Below the pieces are notes generated by a model. It saw only the letters and a list, made by a program, of their open reading frames with translations. It had not been told where the DNA came from and did no database searches. A stretch of DNA of 18,291 nucleotides, taken from Clostridiales bacterium UBA4717. Its GTDB lineage: Bacteria; Bacillota; Clostridia; Oscillospirales; CAG-272. Numbering within the stretch: the stretch's first letter is position 1; each line of letters opens with the position of its first letter. The stretch is taken from the NCBI GenBank assembly GCA_002404395.1, contig DHJP01000184.1, positions 1 through 18,291 of the forward strand. The letters are read 5' to 3'. A program made the translations under genes and the position numbers. Of the stretch, positions 6,791 to 14,933 are shown one piece after another.

Positions 6791-8218
6791 ATGAACGAAA
6801 AGCTTGCTCGATTTTATAACGACATCAAGGGCAAAAAGGTCGCCGTCGTCGGACTCGGAATATCAAACGCACCGCTTGTTTCGCTCTTGCATGAGCACGG
6901 CGCGATCGTTTCGGTGCACGACAAAAAAAACGCGGACAAATTCGATCCCACGCTTATTGAATCACTGAAAAAAAACAATGCGCGGCTCTTTTTCGGTGAA
7001 AACTATCTTGACGAGTTTGATGAAGATATAATTATCAAAGCCCCGGGAATTCGAAAGGATGCACCCGGACTTGTAAAAGCCGAAAAAAGCGGCGCAAAGC
7101 TTACCTCCGAGCTTGAGCTTTTTTTCAACACCTCCGACTGTGAAAAATTTGCCGTGACCGGAAGTGACGGAAAAACCACTACCACGACGCTGACCTACCT
7201 CATGCTGAGCGAGGAGTATTCAAAGCGCGGCAGAACGGTTCATGTCGGCGGTAACATCGGCACCCCGCTGTTTTATCGCGCCGAAAGCATAGCGGATTCT
7301 GATGCCGCTGTGCTTGAGCTGTCCAGCTTTCAGCTTCACGCGATGAGCGTAGCGCCCGACCATGCGCTTATAACCAATGTATCACCGAATCACCTTGATT
7401 GGCACACCGATTATGAAGAATACATTGATTCCAAGCGCCGGATATTCAAATTTATGACGCACGGCAGTGTAGTGCTCAACTACTCAAACGATATCACAAG
7501 AAGCATGGCAAAAGACGTGCCGTGCGGCTGTGAGGTCAGATTCTTTTCTTCATCGGGACTGCCGGACAAAACGAACGCCGCACTCTGCGTTTACACCGAA
7601 AACGGTGAGATCAGAGTACATGACTACACGTACGACAGCGACGAATTTGTAATGAACGAATCGGAAATAATGATCCCGGGCAAGCACAATGTCGAAAACT
7701 ACATGGCGGCTTACGCAATGCTTTACCGCACGATCTCGGTCGAAACGCTTCGTAAGACCGCACGCACATTCAAAGGTGTGGAACACCGTATCGAATTTGT
7801 TCGCGAGCTTGACGGAGTGAAGTATTATAACAGCTCAATAGACTCAAGCCCTACCCGCACGATCGCCGCACTGCGTTCTTTCGGCGGTAAAAAAGTCATT
7901 GCAATAATGGGCGGATACGACAAACACATACCGTATGATGTCATCGGAGAGCCGGTATGCACATACGCGAAAGCCGTGATCCTGACCGGGGCTACAGCTC
8001 CGAAAATCAAAGCAGCGATAAAGAACTGTTCCGTATACTCGGAAAACTGCCCGAAAATATACGAGGAAAGCGATTTTGAGCGCGCGGTCGCGCGCTCGCG
8101 CGAAATTGCCGAAAGCGGCGATACGGTCATACTGACCCCGGCGTCGGCAAGTTTTGACCGCTTCAAAAACTTTGAAGAGCGCGGCAACCTGTTTAAACGC
8201 ACAGTCAACAATTTTTAG
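6791..8218 (+). CDS. murD: UDP-N-acetylmuramoyl-L-alanine--D-glutamate ligase
   Basis: MurD adds D-glutamate to UDP-MurNAc-L-Ala in the cytoplasm, using ATP, during peptidoglycan precursor synthesis. The 475-residue protein has all three Mur ligase domains. These are an N-terminal Rossmann-like UDP-binding domain (VAVVGLGISN), a central ATPase with P-loop GSDGKTTTTT (Lys about 128), GGNIGTP and NVSPNHLDWH, and a C-terminal ligase domain with NSSIDSSPTRTIAALRSF and IMGGYDKHIP. Start: ATG 6779 has no SD, whereas GAGGG (6781-6785) lies 5 nt before ATG 6791, so 6791 is preferred. A CCGGC-AAC-GCCGG hairpin (6765-6777) sits just upstream. A TATAAT at 6718-6723 lacks a good -35, so the gene may be read from the exonuclease promoter. 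The helicase gene follows 18 nt downstream. A 20-bp GC palindrome lies in the coding region at 8078-8097. Confidence 0.95.
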   Translation: MNEKLARFYNDIKGKKVAVVGLGISNAPLVSLLHEHGAIVSVHDKKNADKFDPTLIESLKKNNARLFFGENYLDEFDEDIIIKAPGIRKDAPGLVKAEKSGAKLTSELELFFNTSDCEKFAVTGSDGKTTTTTLTYLMLSEEYSKRGRTVHVGGNIGTPLFYRAESIADSDAAVLELSSFQLHAMSVAPDHALITNVSPNHLDWHTDYEEYIDSKRRIFKFMTHGSVVLNYSNDITRSMAKDVPCGCEVRFFSSSGLPDKTNAALCVYTENGEIRVHDYTYDSDEFVMNESEIMIPGKHNVENYMAAYAMLYRTISVETLRKTARTFKGVEHRIEFVRELDGVKYYNSSIDSSPTRTIAALRSFGGKKVIAIMGGYDKHIPYDVIGEPVCTYAKAVILTGATAPKIKAAIKNCSVYSENCPKIYEESDFERAVARSREIAESGDTVILTPASASFDRFKNFEERGNLFKRTVNNF

Positions 8219-8236
8219 CCGAAAGAGGTGAAAAGT

Positions 8237-10474
8237 GTGGAAAACGACAGACAAAACCGAATCTTTTCACGTTTTGCCCCGTTTATACAGAATTTTATAT
8301 ACTCGCATGAATGGGAAAGTCTGCGTGAGGTTCAGCTTGACGCCGCCGAATGTATCTTTGACACCGACGACGATATGCTGATAACCTCCTCCACCGCCTC
8401 AGGAAAAACCGAAGCGGCGTTTTTTCCGATACTCTCATTGCTGTCGGAATCGCTTTATACCAAGCTCGGCGTACTCTATATCGCTCCGCTGAAAAGCCTT
8501 ATAAACGATCAGTTTTCTCGCCTTTATGAACTGCTTGACGAGGCGCGGATCCCGGTGTTCCATTGGCACGGAGATGTTGCCGCTTCACATAAAACCGATT
8601 TTTTAAAGTCTCCGCGCGGAATTTTGCAGATCACTCCCGAGTCGCTCGAAAGCATGCTGATAAACCGCTCAAACGACATTTACCGTATTTTTTCATCGCT
8701 TGAATACGTAATCATCGATGAGATACATATTCTTACCGGAAGCGATCGCGGAAATCAGATAATCTGCGACTTAGCAAGGCTTGAGCGCGCGATCGGCAAA
8801 AGTCCGAGAAGGATCGCGCTCTCGGCAACGCTGGGCGATCCCGAAGCGGCAGCAAAATGGCTTTCGGGCGGCAGAGCTCGGAATGTGCATATTACAAAGC
8901 CCGATTCCGGCAGGATCCGTTGGAGACTTGCTCTCGAACACTTTTATATTCAAAACCGCAACTTTGATCAAAAAAACGAAAACATACCGACCAAAAGCTC
9001 GGAAAAAGCCGAAGTTTCACCTGCATACGAGTATATGTACGACTGCGTCAGAGACAAAAAATCGCTTGTCTTTTCAAATTCACGTGAGGAAACCGAATAT
9101 ATTACCGCGACGCTCAGGCAAATCGCCGAACGACGCGGAGACGACGATATTTTTCTGATTCACCACGGCAATCTCTCCGCTGCACTGCGTGAGGAAGCGG
9201 AAGCAAAAATGAAAGCCGAAGATACCCGCGCGGTCACCTGCGCAACCTTGACAATGGAGCTTGGAATAGATATCGGACGACTCGAAAGAGTAGTTGAAAA
9301 CGGAGCGCCGAACTCAGTATCAAGCTTCCTGCAGCGTCTCGGGCGTTCGGGCAGGCGAGGTGATCCTCCCGAAATGATAATGATATTCAACGAAGAAGAT
9401 CCTCTGCCGAACACCCCGCTTCCCGAACTGATTCCATGGGAGCTGATCCGCGCCGTAGCCATAATTGAACTTTATATAAAAGAGCGGTTTATTGAGCCTC
9501 CGAGGATAAAAAAATTCCCTTTTTCGCTCTGCTTTCAGCAAACGCTCAGCATACTTGCTTCCTCTGGCGAGCTTTCGGTTCGCGAGCTTGCAAAGCGCGT
9601 GCTGACTTTGCCCGCCTTCGCGGATATCTCCAAAGAAGATTACAAGACCCTGATAATTTCAATGCTTGATAATGATTACATTGAAATGACCGAGGACAAG
9701 GGACTGATCATCGGCATTGCCGGTGAACGGCTGATCGGATCGTTCAAATTCTACGCCGTTTTTAAGGACAGTGAAGACTTCACAGTCAGATGCGATTCGG
9801 ACGAGATCGGAACCATCACCTCCGCGCCGCCGCCCGGCGACCGTTTTGCGCTTGCCGGCAGAGTCTGGGAGGTTGAAGAACTTGATATTTCCCGAAAGTT
9901 AATATATGTTAAGCCTATCAAGGGCAAAATGGAGATCTCGTGGCCCGGAGACTTCGGCGAAATACACACACGGATCCTTGAAGAAATGCGGTGCGTCCTG
10001 AGAGGCGATAAGGATTATCCCTATCTCAAGGAAAATGCCCGGGCAAGGCTTGACGCGGCGCGTACTCTCGTGAAAAAAACCGGTGCCGACAAGCGCTCTT
10101 TGCTTCACCTCGGCGGATACAGCTGGTGTATGTTACCCTGGCTCGGCACGCGTTCTTTCCGTACACTGCGAAGACTGCTTACAAAATACTCGGGACGCCT
10201 GAAGCTCAGCGACATAGAATTTGACGGTTGCAATTATCTTACCTTCAAGATGGAGGAAAAAAATGCGGGGCAGCTCGTAAACGAGCTTTGTCGGATCTTG
10301 CGCGAGGAGTGTACTGACGCTTCAATGCTCGTATCCGACGGCGAAAATCCGGCATTTGACAAATATGACCCGTTGATTCCGAGCGAGCTGCTGCGTCGTG
10401 CTTACGCCGCAGACAGACTCGACCTTGACGAAGTGCGTATGCGGCTCTCGGAGCTTGCCGCAGAATTTAACTGA
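8237..10474 (+). CDS. Lhr-family DExH-box superfamily 2 helicase
   Basis: An ATP-dependent nucleic-acid helicase of the Lhr type, a family known for 3'-5' translocation on ssDNA and a role in DNA repair. It has 745 residues. RecA domain 1 has motif I SSTASGKT (residues 51-58), APLKSL, TPESL, motif II DEIH (161-164) and motif III SAT. RecA domain 2 has TLTMELGIDIG and motif VI QRLGRSGRR (about 366-374). The C-terminal half has a winged-helix-like part and the Lhr beta segment (LAGRVWEVEELDISRKLIYVKPIKG). Start: GTG 8228 overlaps the SD. The strong SD AAAGAGGTGA (8222-8231) lies 5 nt before GTG 8237, giving VENDRQNR, so 8237 is preferred. It is likely co-transcribed with murD. It is shorter than long Lhr proteins and matches the Lhr-core type. 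Confidence 0.87.
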   Translation: MENDRQNRIFSRFAPFIQNFIYSHEWESLREVQLDAAECIFDTDDDMLITSSTASGKTEAAFFPILSLLSESLYTKLGVLYIAPLKSLINDQFSRLYELLDEARIPVFHWHGDVAASHKTDFLKSPRGILQITPESLESMLINRSNDIYRIFSSLEYVIIDEIHILTGSDRGNQIICDLARLERAIGKSPRRIALSATLGDPEAAAKWLSGGRARNVHITKPDSGRIRWRLALEHFYIQNRNFDQKNENIPTKSSEKAEVSPAYEYMYDCVRDKKSLVFSNSREETEYITATLRQIAERRGDDDIFLIHHGNLSAALREEAEAKMKAEDTRAVTCATLTMELGIDIGRLERVVENGAPNSVSSFLQRLGRSGRRGDPPEMIMIFNEEDPLPNTPLPELIPWELIRAVAIIELYIKERFIEPPRIKKFPFSLCFQQTLSILASSGELSVRELAKRVLTLPAFADISKEDYKTLIISMLDNDYIEMTEDKGLIIGIAGERLIGSFKFYAVFKDSEDFTVRCDSDEIGTITSAPPPGDRFALAGRVWEVEELDISRKLIYVKPIKGKMEISWPGDFGEIHTRILEEMRCVLRGDKDYPYLKENARARLDAARTLVKKTGADKRSLLHLGGYSWCMLPWLGTRSFRTLRRLLTKYSGRLKLSDIEFDGCNYLTFKMEEKNAGQLVNELCRILREECTDASMLVSDGENPAFDKYDPLIPSELLRRAYAADRLDLDEVRMRLSELAAEFN

Positions 10475-10514
10475 ATCATATACAAAGTATTTATCGCCGT
10501 TTCGGTTTTGACTT

Positions 10515-11150
10515 ATGAAAACCTTGAACCTCGTATTCAAATGGCTGCTTTTCGCAGTTTTATTGTTTATTCTGATCTTTACCGACAAAACCGCGATCCG
10601 TATAGGAGCGCTCATAGTTTTGCCGTTCACCCCGCTGTTCAAACGCTTTCGTGAAACGCTTTTTTCTGCATTTCCGTGCAAGCTTGTTCGGTCTGAGGTA
10701 ACAGTCTCGGTGCTTATTTCAACAGCGGCGCTTGTCGCTTTGTTTGCTGTCTCAAATCAAAGCATAACACCGCAAATGCTTTCCATATCGGACGCACATC
10801 CGCCGATCGCCGCCGACACGGGTGCGATCGGCAGATCCGATAAACTTCAAGACGAAGAAGAAACGCTTGCGACTTCCGAGCGCATTACCGAACAGTACGA
10901 AAGCAACAGTCAAAAAAGCACGCAGTACGAGACTGCCGACGGATCCGAACCCGTCGATACTGCCAAGCAAGCCGAAAGAACGCCGTCAAACGAGCAATCG
11001 TATGTCCTGAATACCAACACCGGAAAATTTCACAAGCCCGAATGTGCACATGCACAGAAGATCAAACCCGCAAACCGCCGCGAGTTTCAAGGCACACGCG
11101 AAGAAGCGGAAAGCTTGGGATATGTGCCTTGCAAGGTATGCAAACCATAA
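10515..11150 (+). CDS. Membrane protein with C-terminal Ada-like cysteine module
   Basis: Function unknown. The 211 residues form three parts. Hydrophobic N-terminal helices lie at about 6-23, 26-41 and 60-81. A polar, Glu/Ser/Thr-rich and probably disordered linker spans about 82-160. A compact C-terminal module spans about 163-211, beginning YVLNTNTGKFHKPEC and ending YVPCKVCKP. Cys177, Cys206 and Cys209 with His173 or His179 could bind zinc. The pattern recalls the Ada metal-binding domain and a module common in Firmicutes secreted or membrane proteins, but there is no alkyltransferase domain. With an odd number of helices the module would sit on the opposite side from the N-terminus. It starts 40 nt after the helicase stop, so is probably in the same operon. 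No clear SD precedes the ATG, which makes the exact start uncertain. The gene ends directly at a strong terminator. Confidence 0.72.
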   Translation: MKTLNLVFKWLLFAVLLFILIFTDKTAIRIGALIVLPFTPLFKRFRETLFSAFPCKLVRSEVTVSVLISTAALVALFAVSNQSITPQMLSISDAHPPIAADTGAIGRSDKLQDEEETLATSERITEQYESNSQKSTQYETADGSEPVDTAKQAERTPSNEQSYVLNTNTGKFHKPECAHAQKIKPANRREFQGTREEAESLGYVPCKVCKP

Positions 11151-11213
11151 AAAATAAACCGTCGGATATGCGCTCACTTTCAAGTGAGCATAAAATCCGA
11201 CGGCTTATTTTTA
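11151..11213. terminator. Bidirectional intrinsic terminator between convergent operons
   Basis: CCGTCGGAT (11159-11167) pairs with ATCCGACGG (11195-11203), and inside it GCTCACT pairs with AGTGAGC around a TTCA loop. An A-rich stretch precedes the stem and TTATTTTT follows it (11205-11212). It therefore works as a Rho-independent terminator for both the plus-strand operon ending at 11150 and the minus-strand aldolase gene ending at 11221. Confidence 0.92.
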
Positions 11214-11220
11214 TGTAATA

Positions 11221-12186
11221 TTACTTTCTGATAAGGTGGAACGCAAAGCCGGCAATCTCATCCTTGAAATAAATTGCATTAAGCTTTCCGCTCTCGGTAT
11301 ATTTTTCGCTTCCGGGCGCAAATTCGATGCCGAGTCGGTTAAAATACGCCATAGCACGTTCAAGCGAGTTCGTGCCTATCGCGATATGACCGTTTCGTCC
11401 GAGATAAGGCGAGTACATGAACTCAAACTCCTTGCCCGCAAATACCCCGGCTGTGCCCGGTTGCTGTCCCTTAAAGCCGAACATAAATTCAAGCGTTTTG
11501 AGCGATTTCTCGGCTTCTTCTCGCGAATTGCAGTTTATTCCCACATGGATCAGTTCAAAGCCGAGCACCAGCGACACTGCGCTCTTTACAAGCTCGGTAA
11601 GCTTGTCAAATTCGCCGGCTTCAAGCAGGTCGCTCGGAACCATAAAGCTTCCGCCGCACGCGAGGATCTTGTCAAAAGCAAGATATTGGAGCAGATTCTT
11701 CTCGTTTATACCGCCGGTCGGCATGAATTTCATGCCCGAATACGGCGCGCTGAAAGCTTTGAGCGTGCCGAGCCCGCCGAGCGATTCTGCGGGGAAAAAC
11801 TTCACGGTATCAAGTCCGAATTCGATTGCAGACTCAATATCGCTCGGATTTGCGCAACCCGGAATTATCGGGTATCCCTTTTCGATACAATGCGCCACGA
11901 CTTTGGGATTAAGTCCGGGACTGACGATAAATTTCGCCCCGGCAGTCATAGCCGCATCCGCCTGCGCTGCGGTAAGCACCGTGCCGGCTCCGATTATCAT
12001 TTCGGGGTACGCCGCCGCCATTTTTTCAATCGCTTTTGCGGCGCAAGCGGTGCGAAAAGTCACCTCCGCGACCGGAAGCCCTCCGTCGCAAAGCGCCTTT
12101 GCAAGCGGTACCGCTTTGGATACGTCGTCAATTTTGATTACCGGCACAAGCCCGTAGTCGCCTATTTGCTTTAACAACTCTGTCAT
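11221..12186 (-). CDS. eda: KDPG/KHG aldolase fused to a C-terminal VOC (glyoxalase-like) domain
   Basis: Residues 1 to about 205 are a class I 2-dehydro-3-deoxy-6-phosphogluconate / 4-hydroxy-2-oxoglutarate aldolase. Such enzymes split KDPG into pyruvate and glyceraldehyde-3-phosphate. The Schiff-base lysine is K129 (DTVKFFPA), with E41 and R45 in EVTFRT and the phosphate loop PTGGI near 156. The spacing matches E. coli Eda (E45, R49, K133). Residues about 207-321 form a second domain starting FELIHVGIN, with GHIAIGT and GFAFHLIRK, which looks like one vicinal-oxygen-chelate unit. Its role is unknown; it may bind a metal or sugar acid. GGAG at 12195-12198 lies 8 nt before the ATG. A GCCGCC-GTC-GGCGGC hairpin (12201-12215) stands just upstream of the SD. 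No kinase or dehydratase of the Entner-Doudoroff pathway is nearby. Confidence 0.9.
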   Translation of the reverse strand: MTELLKQIGDYGLVPVIKIDDVSKAVPLAKALCDGGLPVAEVTFRTACAAKAIEKMAAAYPEMIIGAGTVLTAAQADAAMTAGAKFIVSPGLNPKVVAHCIEKGYPIIPGCANPSDIESAIEFGLDTVKFFPAESLGGLGTLKAFSAPYSGMKFMPTGGINEKNLLQYLAFDKILACGGSFMVPSDLLEAGEFDKLTELVKSAVSLVLGFELIHVGINCNSREEAEKSLKTLEFMFGFKGQQPGTAGVFAGKEFEFMYSPYLGRNGHIAIGTNSLERAMAYFNRLGIEFAPGSEKYTESGKLNAIYFKDEIAGFAFHLIRK

Positions 12187-12240
12187 TTTTATGTCTCCGT
12201 GCCGCCGTCGGCGGCTGCAAAATTACAAAACAGCATCATG

Positions 12241-12307
12241 CGATCCGATCCCGACACGATCTTGCATATACACGCGCAAGACAATGTATATGCAAAAATC
12301 GGAATCG
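12241..12307. repeat. Long imperfect inverted repeat between M18 peptidase and aldolase genes
   Basis: Exact 11-bp arms TTGCATATACA (12262-12272) and TGTATATGCAA (12285-12295) flank a 12-nt loop. Outer arms CGATCCGAT (12241-12249) and ATCGGAATCG (12298-12307) also match with one bulge. No T-run follows the stem on the minus strand, so it is not a classic terminator. An operator, mRNA-stability hairpin or attenuator for the aldolase gene is possible. Confidence 0.5.
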
Positions 12308-12315
12308 CTTATAGT

Positions 12316-13719
12316 TTACTCTGCGAATAGTGCAAGCACCGCTTTATGAGTCATATATACGTCGAGCTTAGCAATGACCTCAACCGGTGCGTGCATTGAG
12401 ATAACCGGTACTCCGAGATCAATAACATCAATATTCCGCTTGGCAATATATGCGGCAACGGTTCCGCCGCCGCCCTGATCGACCTTACCGAGCTCCGCGA
12501 TCTGCCATATTACCCCGTTGTCGTCAAACAGCTTGCGGACATATCCGAGAAATTCCGCCGAAGCGTCGGAGGTTCCGCTCTTTCCGCGTGCACCGGTGTA
12601 CTTGGAAAGCACTACGCCGTGATTGATAAAAGCGGTATTGCGCTTTTCAAACACCTCCGGAAAGTTCGGGTCGTATGCCACGTTAACATCTGCCGAGAGG
12701 CACTTGGAATTCGCACGCACGGTGTTTTCCGAAACGCCGAAAGTATTCGAAAGTTCGGCAATAATATCCGAAAGCAGTGAGCATTTAAGTCCCGTATTGC
12801 CGTCGCTTCCGGTCTCCTCCTTGTCGGCAAGGATCACCATTACGGTATGCTTGCCTGCCGAAGCGTCGTCAAGGATCGCCGTGACCGAAGGATATGCGCA
12901 AACGCGGTCGTCATGACCGTATGAAGCGATCATGGAACGGTCAAGTCCGGCATCGCGCGCCTTGGAGGCGGGAACGGCGCACAGTTCCGCCGAAATCAGA
13001 TCCGCTTCGGTAATACCGTATCTTTCATTAAGGATCGAAAGGATATTCAGCTTGATCTTTTCGGAAGCTTCCTCATCGTCATAAGGGCGACTGCCCACCA
13101 ACAGATTAAGCGACTCTCCCTCTATTGCAAGCGAAAGCGTTTTCTGATACTGTGCCTGTGCAAGATGCGGCGGAAGATCGTTGATATAAAGCACCGGGTC
13201 GTTTTCATCTTCTCCGATAACGATATCGACCGTGTCTCCCGAGGCAAGTATCACTCTGCCGTGCAGTGCCAACGGCACTGCCGTCCACTGATATTTTTTG
13301 ACTCCGCCGTAATAATGGGTCTTGAGAAATCCCTGCTCGGAATCCTCATAAAGCGGGCGGGGCTTTAAGTCGAGTCGCGGAGAATCAATATGCGCAGCGG
13401 CAATACGCACACCCTCGGTCAGCGGCTCGCTGCCTATTCTGAACAAGAATATGCTCTTTCCGCGATTATTATAGAAAAGCTTATCCCCGGCTTTGACCTT
13501 CATTCCGAAGGTATACGGCACAAATCCATGCTCGCGCGCCATTTTTTCGGTTGAGATCACCGCTTCACGCTCGGTTTTGGAAGAATCGAGAAATTTTTTA
13601 TATCCCTCGCAGTATGCATCGGCTTTGGCGATCTCTTCGGCATCAAGCTTCTTAAACGCATTGTCCGAATTATAAAAAAGTTTTTCGGATAAAAGCTGTC
13701 CCTTGGTTTTTTCTGACAT
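12316..13719 (-). CDS. M18 family aminopeptidase (aspartyl aminopeptidase type)
   Basis: A cytoplasmic zinc metallopeptidase that removes N-terminal residues from peptides, with acidic residues the usual preference in the family. The 467-residue length is typical. The family's metal and catalytic signatures are all present in order: AHIDSPRLDLK (H110, D112), GHDDR near 270, DKEETGSDG near 300, ADVNVAYDP near 345 and MHAPVEV near the C-terminus. It corresponds to the clostridial 'putative aminopeptidase 1' subgroup. GGAGGA at 13727-13732 lies 7 nt before the ATG. It follows the lytic transglycosylase gene by 21 nt, so the two are probably co-transcribed. A role in recycling peptides, possibly from the wall or diet, is inferred from context only. 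Confidence 0.93.
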   Translation of the reverse strand: MSEKTKGQLLSEKLFYNSDNAFKKLDAEEIAKADAYCEGYKKFLDSSKTEREAVISTEKMAREHGFVPYTFGMKVKAGDKLFYNNRGKSIFLFRIGSEPLTEGVRIAAAHIDSPRLDLKPRPLYEDSEQGFLKTHYYGGVKKYQWTAVPLALHGRVILASGDTVDIVIGEDENDPVLYINDLPPHLAQAQYQKTLSLAIEGESLNLLVGSRPYDDEEASEKIKLNILSILNERYGITEADLISAELCAVPASKARDAGLDRSMIASYGHDDRVCAYPSVTAILDDASAGKHTVMVILADKEETGSDGNTGLKCSLLSDIIAELSNTFGVSENTVRANSKCLSADVNVAYDPNFPEVFEKRNTAFINHGVVLSKYTGARGKSGTSDASAEFLGYVRKLFDDNGVIWQIAELGKVDQGGGGTVAAYIAKRNIDVIDLGVPVISMHAPVEVIAKLDVYMTHKAVLALFAE

Positions 13720-13740
13720 TTTTATTTCCTCCGTTATAAT

Positions 13741-14304
13741 TTAATCAATATCGTATATATTTTTATATTTTTCGGCCGCGGATACGACCTTTTTTACATA
13801 ATCATCGGTTTCGGGATAGGGTATATCGACAAGCCTTCCGTTTTCTGAATACCGCGGATCATCAAGCCAGCCGTTTACCCTGGAAAAGCCGGCGTTGTAA
13901 GCGGCAAAAGCCGTTTCCCATTCGCCGAAATGCGACTTCAGATACGACAGAAAATAAACTCCGTATTTGATGTTGGTCTCAGGATCGTAAAGCGATCTGT
14001 CGGCTTCCTCTCTGCGCAGAAACAGAAGCCAATCATATGTGTCGGGAGTGATCTGCATAAGTCCCGCAGCTCCCGCCCGCGAGAGTGCGTTCGGGTCAAA
14101 AGCGCTCTCGGTTCGTATTACCGCATATATTATGCTTTCGGGAACGTCAAATTCAGCCGAATATGACTTGACCAGCGATTCATATTTGATCGGATAGGCG
14201 CGTCTTGCCGCACGCTCAGCCAGATATCCGTATAGTCTGAAAACGAAAATTATTGCGGCAATTACAATAAGCGCTCCGAGGACAAACTTTACGGTTTTCT
14301 TCAT
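13741..14304 (-). CDS. SLT-type lytic transglycosylase, membrane anchored
   Basis: Cleaves the MurNAc-GlcNAc bond of peptidoglycan, forming 1,6-anhydro-MurNAc, on the outer face of the membrane. It has 187 residues from the chosen start. An N-terminal membrane helix (about 5-24) is followed by a short linker and a goose-lysozyme-like SLT domain. The catalytic Glu is in RTESAFDPNALS (about E66), followed by AAGLMQITP and AAYNAG. Start: a TTG at 14313 lies too close to GGAG (14315-14318), while the ATG at 14304 is 10 nt from it and overlaps the coaE stop as ATGA. That supports 14304 and translational coupling to coaE. Confidence 0.9.
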   Translation of the reverse strand: MKKTVKFVLGALIVIAAIIFVFRLYGYLAERAARRAYPIKYESLVKSYSAEFDVPESIIYAVIRTESAFDPNALSRAGAAGLMQITPDTYDWLLFLRREEADRSLYDPETNIKYGVYFLSYLKSHFGEWETAFAAYNAGFSRVNGWLDDPRYSENGRLVDIPYPETDDYVKKVVSAAEKYKNIYDID

Positions 14305-14933
14305 TTTTTCCAAGCTCCGCCGTTTTTAAGCTTTTCCAAGTATTCCCGCGCGCCCGATCTCAGTTTTTCAATGCTTCCGTCATTATAAAACACCGTGTCG
14401 CATCGGCTCGTGTAATAATCATCTTTCTGCTGAGCCGCAATTCTGGCAAGTGCAAGCTCCCTTGAAATGCCGTCGCGTTTAATGATCCGCTCAAGCCGCA
14501 CTTCGACCGGAGCCACGACGGCAATCAACAGATCGCATTTGCGGTCACACCCCGACTCAAACAGCAGCGGCGCATCGATCGCCGCCGCAAAGCAACCGTT
14601 TTGCGCATATCTCTCAAGCTCGCGATCGACTTCAAGCAAAATATAATGGTGCGTGATCCGATTGAGCGCCGCAAGCTCCGCTGAGGTGTCAGCACCGCCG
14701 AATACGCGGCTTGCCAAAGTTTTGCGGTCAAGGCTCCCGTCGGCTTCAAGGATCTGAGCTCCGAAATATCCGACAAGCTCTTTCAGGCAGTCCGAGTTCG
14801 GAACTGTAACTTTTCTTGATATTCCGTCGGTATCAATGCAGGGGATCCGCGCTTCCTCAAAAACTTCCGTAAGCACGCCCTTACCCGCACCTGTCGGTCC
14901 GGTAAGGCCGATAACAAGCATATTATTTATCAT
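14301..14933 (-). CDS. coaE: Dephospho-CoA kinase
   Basis: Catalyses the last step of coenzyme A synthesis, phosphorylating the 3'-OH of dephospho-CoA with ATP. The 210-residue length is normal for the family. The N-terminal P-loop reads GLTGPTGAGKG (about residues 9-19), then DTDGISRKV, the DGSLDR-L-ASRVF stretch, DAPLLFESG near 120 and the RLERI-RDG lid region. The position after the P-loop lysine is Gly, where most CoaE proteins have Ser. The start overlaps the upstream oxidoreductase stop as ATGA, so translation is likely coupled. No clear SD precedes it; an alternative in-frame ATG is at 14921. The 3' end overlaps the transglycosylase start in the same way. Confidence 0.92.
   Translation of the reverse strand: MINNMLVIGLTGPTGAGKGVLTEVFEEARIPCIDTDGISRKVTVPNSDCLKELVGYFGAQILEADGSLDRKTLASRVFGGADTSAELAALNRITHHYILLEVDRELERYAQNGCFAAAIDAPLLFESGCDRKCDLLIAVVAPVEVRLERIIKRDGISRELALARIAAQQKDDYYTSRCDTVFYNDGSIEKLRSGAREYLEKLKNGGAWKK

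Noticed and set aside
11236..12174. 312-codon open frame on the plus strand opposite the KDPG aldolase
   Set aside because: It lies fully antisense to a gene with complete catalytic motifs, has no recognisable domain, and is Arg/His/Phe-rich as expected for a codon-bias shadow.
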